In this document: positions 63,889 to 64,000 of the stretch, piece after piece
Numbering within the stretch: the stretch's first letter is position 1
Layout of the letters: each line of letters starts with the position of its first letter
Assembly: GCA_013824685.1 (NCBI GenBank)
Contig: PNOG01000020.1
Coordinates: 62,001-126,000 of the forward strand
Origin: Coprothermobacter sp.
Lineage (GTDB): Bacteria; Caldisericota; Caldisericia; Cryosericales; Cryosericaceae
Direction: 5' to 3'
DNA length: 64,000 bases
The notes under the pieces: generated by a model
The model's input: only the letters and a program-made list of their open reading frames with translations
What the model was told of the DNA's origin: nothing
Databases searched by the model: none
Program-made: the position numbers and the translations under genes

Positions 63889-64000
63889 TTGAACGACCTT
63901 CGTGATCTGCGGGCATGGGCTCCAGGAACAACGCAGCGCAGAATGCCGCCGCAGCCAATCCAGCTTCAAGAATTGGGCTCATGAACCGCGACCAAGCCGC

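Noticed and set aside
63749-63982. 77-codon minus-strand frame with a hydrophobic start
   Set aside because: It spans the strong opp promoter, lacks a ribosome-binding site and shows no domain.

Overview
The window is a stretch of bacterial chromosome, GC-rich by eye, with tightly packed housekeeping genes. Neighbouring genes often overlap by 4 bases (ATGA or TTGA), and GTG and TTG starts are frequent. Gene content is that of a free-living bacterium with peptidoglycan, lipoprotein processing, stringent response, Lon/ClpXP proteolysis and flavin-dependent thymidylate synthase (ThyX). No marker in the window fixes the phylum. An uncultured lineage such as Caldisericota (Cryosericum-like) is possible, but this is a guess from gene content and order.

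Layout. (1) 1-7314, plus strand: M23 peptidase (cut by the window edge), S41 protease, gmk, omega-like, metK, a PriA-like protein without helicase motifs, def, fmt. (2) 7315-8180: a small accessory spot with a free-standing HNH endonuclease. (3) 8181-19026, minus: Xer-type recombinase, Fe-S assembly factor, murA, wecB, wecA-like, upp, glyA, a methionine gamma-lyase-like protein, miaA, miaB, ymdB. (4) 19126-25893, minus: rplY, then the operon mtnP-thyX-tdh-kbl-glmU-prs, which begins at a promoter divergent from tRNA-Ala. (5) 26039-30699, plus: tRNA-Ala(CGC) followed by a decayed signalling block. This block holds a frameshifted, internally deleted PAS kinase, a 34-residue receiver stump and an intact MASE1 hybrid kinase. 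It ends near a second copy of the tRNA-Ala 3' end, so it looks like a remnant island. (6) 30700-59533, minus: rel and apt with secDF; tgt and queA; hflX, a PHP phosphoesterase and a small membrane protein; uvrC, rny, recA; thpR, rimO, rodZ; lon, clpX, clpP, tig; seven tRNAs; then rdgB, murI, a cell-wall amidase, smpB, an rRNA/tRNA pseudouridine synthase, lspA and a DUF167 protein. (7) 59552-64000, minus: a peptide ABC transporter operon (oppBCDF-like) with a promoter and long leader but no binding-protein gene in the window.

How the genes work together. metK, mtnP, thyX, glyA, fmt and the methionine gamma-lyase relative all touch methionine, SAM or folate one-carbon metabolism. murA, glmU, murI, wecB/wecA-like, the amidase, M23 peptidase and rodZ serve the envelope. 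miaA, miaB, tgt, queA, rimO, rplY, def, fmt and smpB serve translation. tig-clpP-clpX-lon is the usual protein quality-control cluster; here it sits directly behind a tRNA operon with only 14 bases between them.

The strongest leads are the tRNA-Ala-flanked block with its broken and intact sensor kinases, the PriA homologue that keeps its zinc cysteines but has lost recognisable ATPase motifs, a UvrC that stops before the usual HhH domain, a tRNA-Leu with C33, and paired palindromes over the rplY promoter. I found no clear new defence or biosynthetic system.
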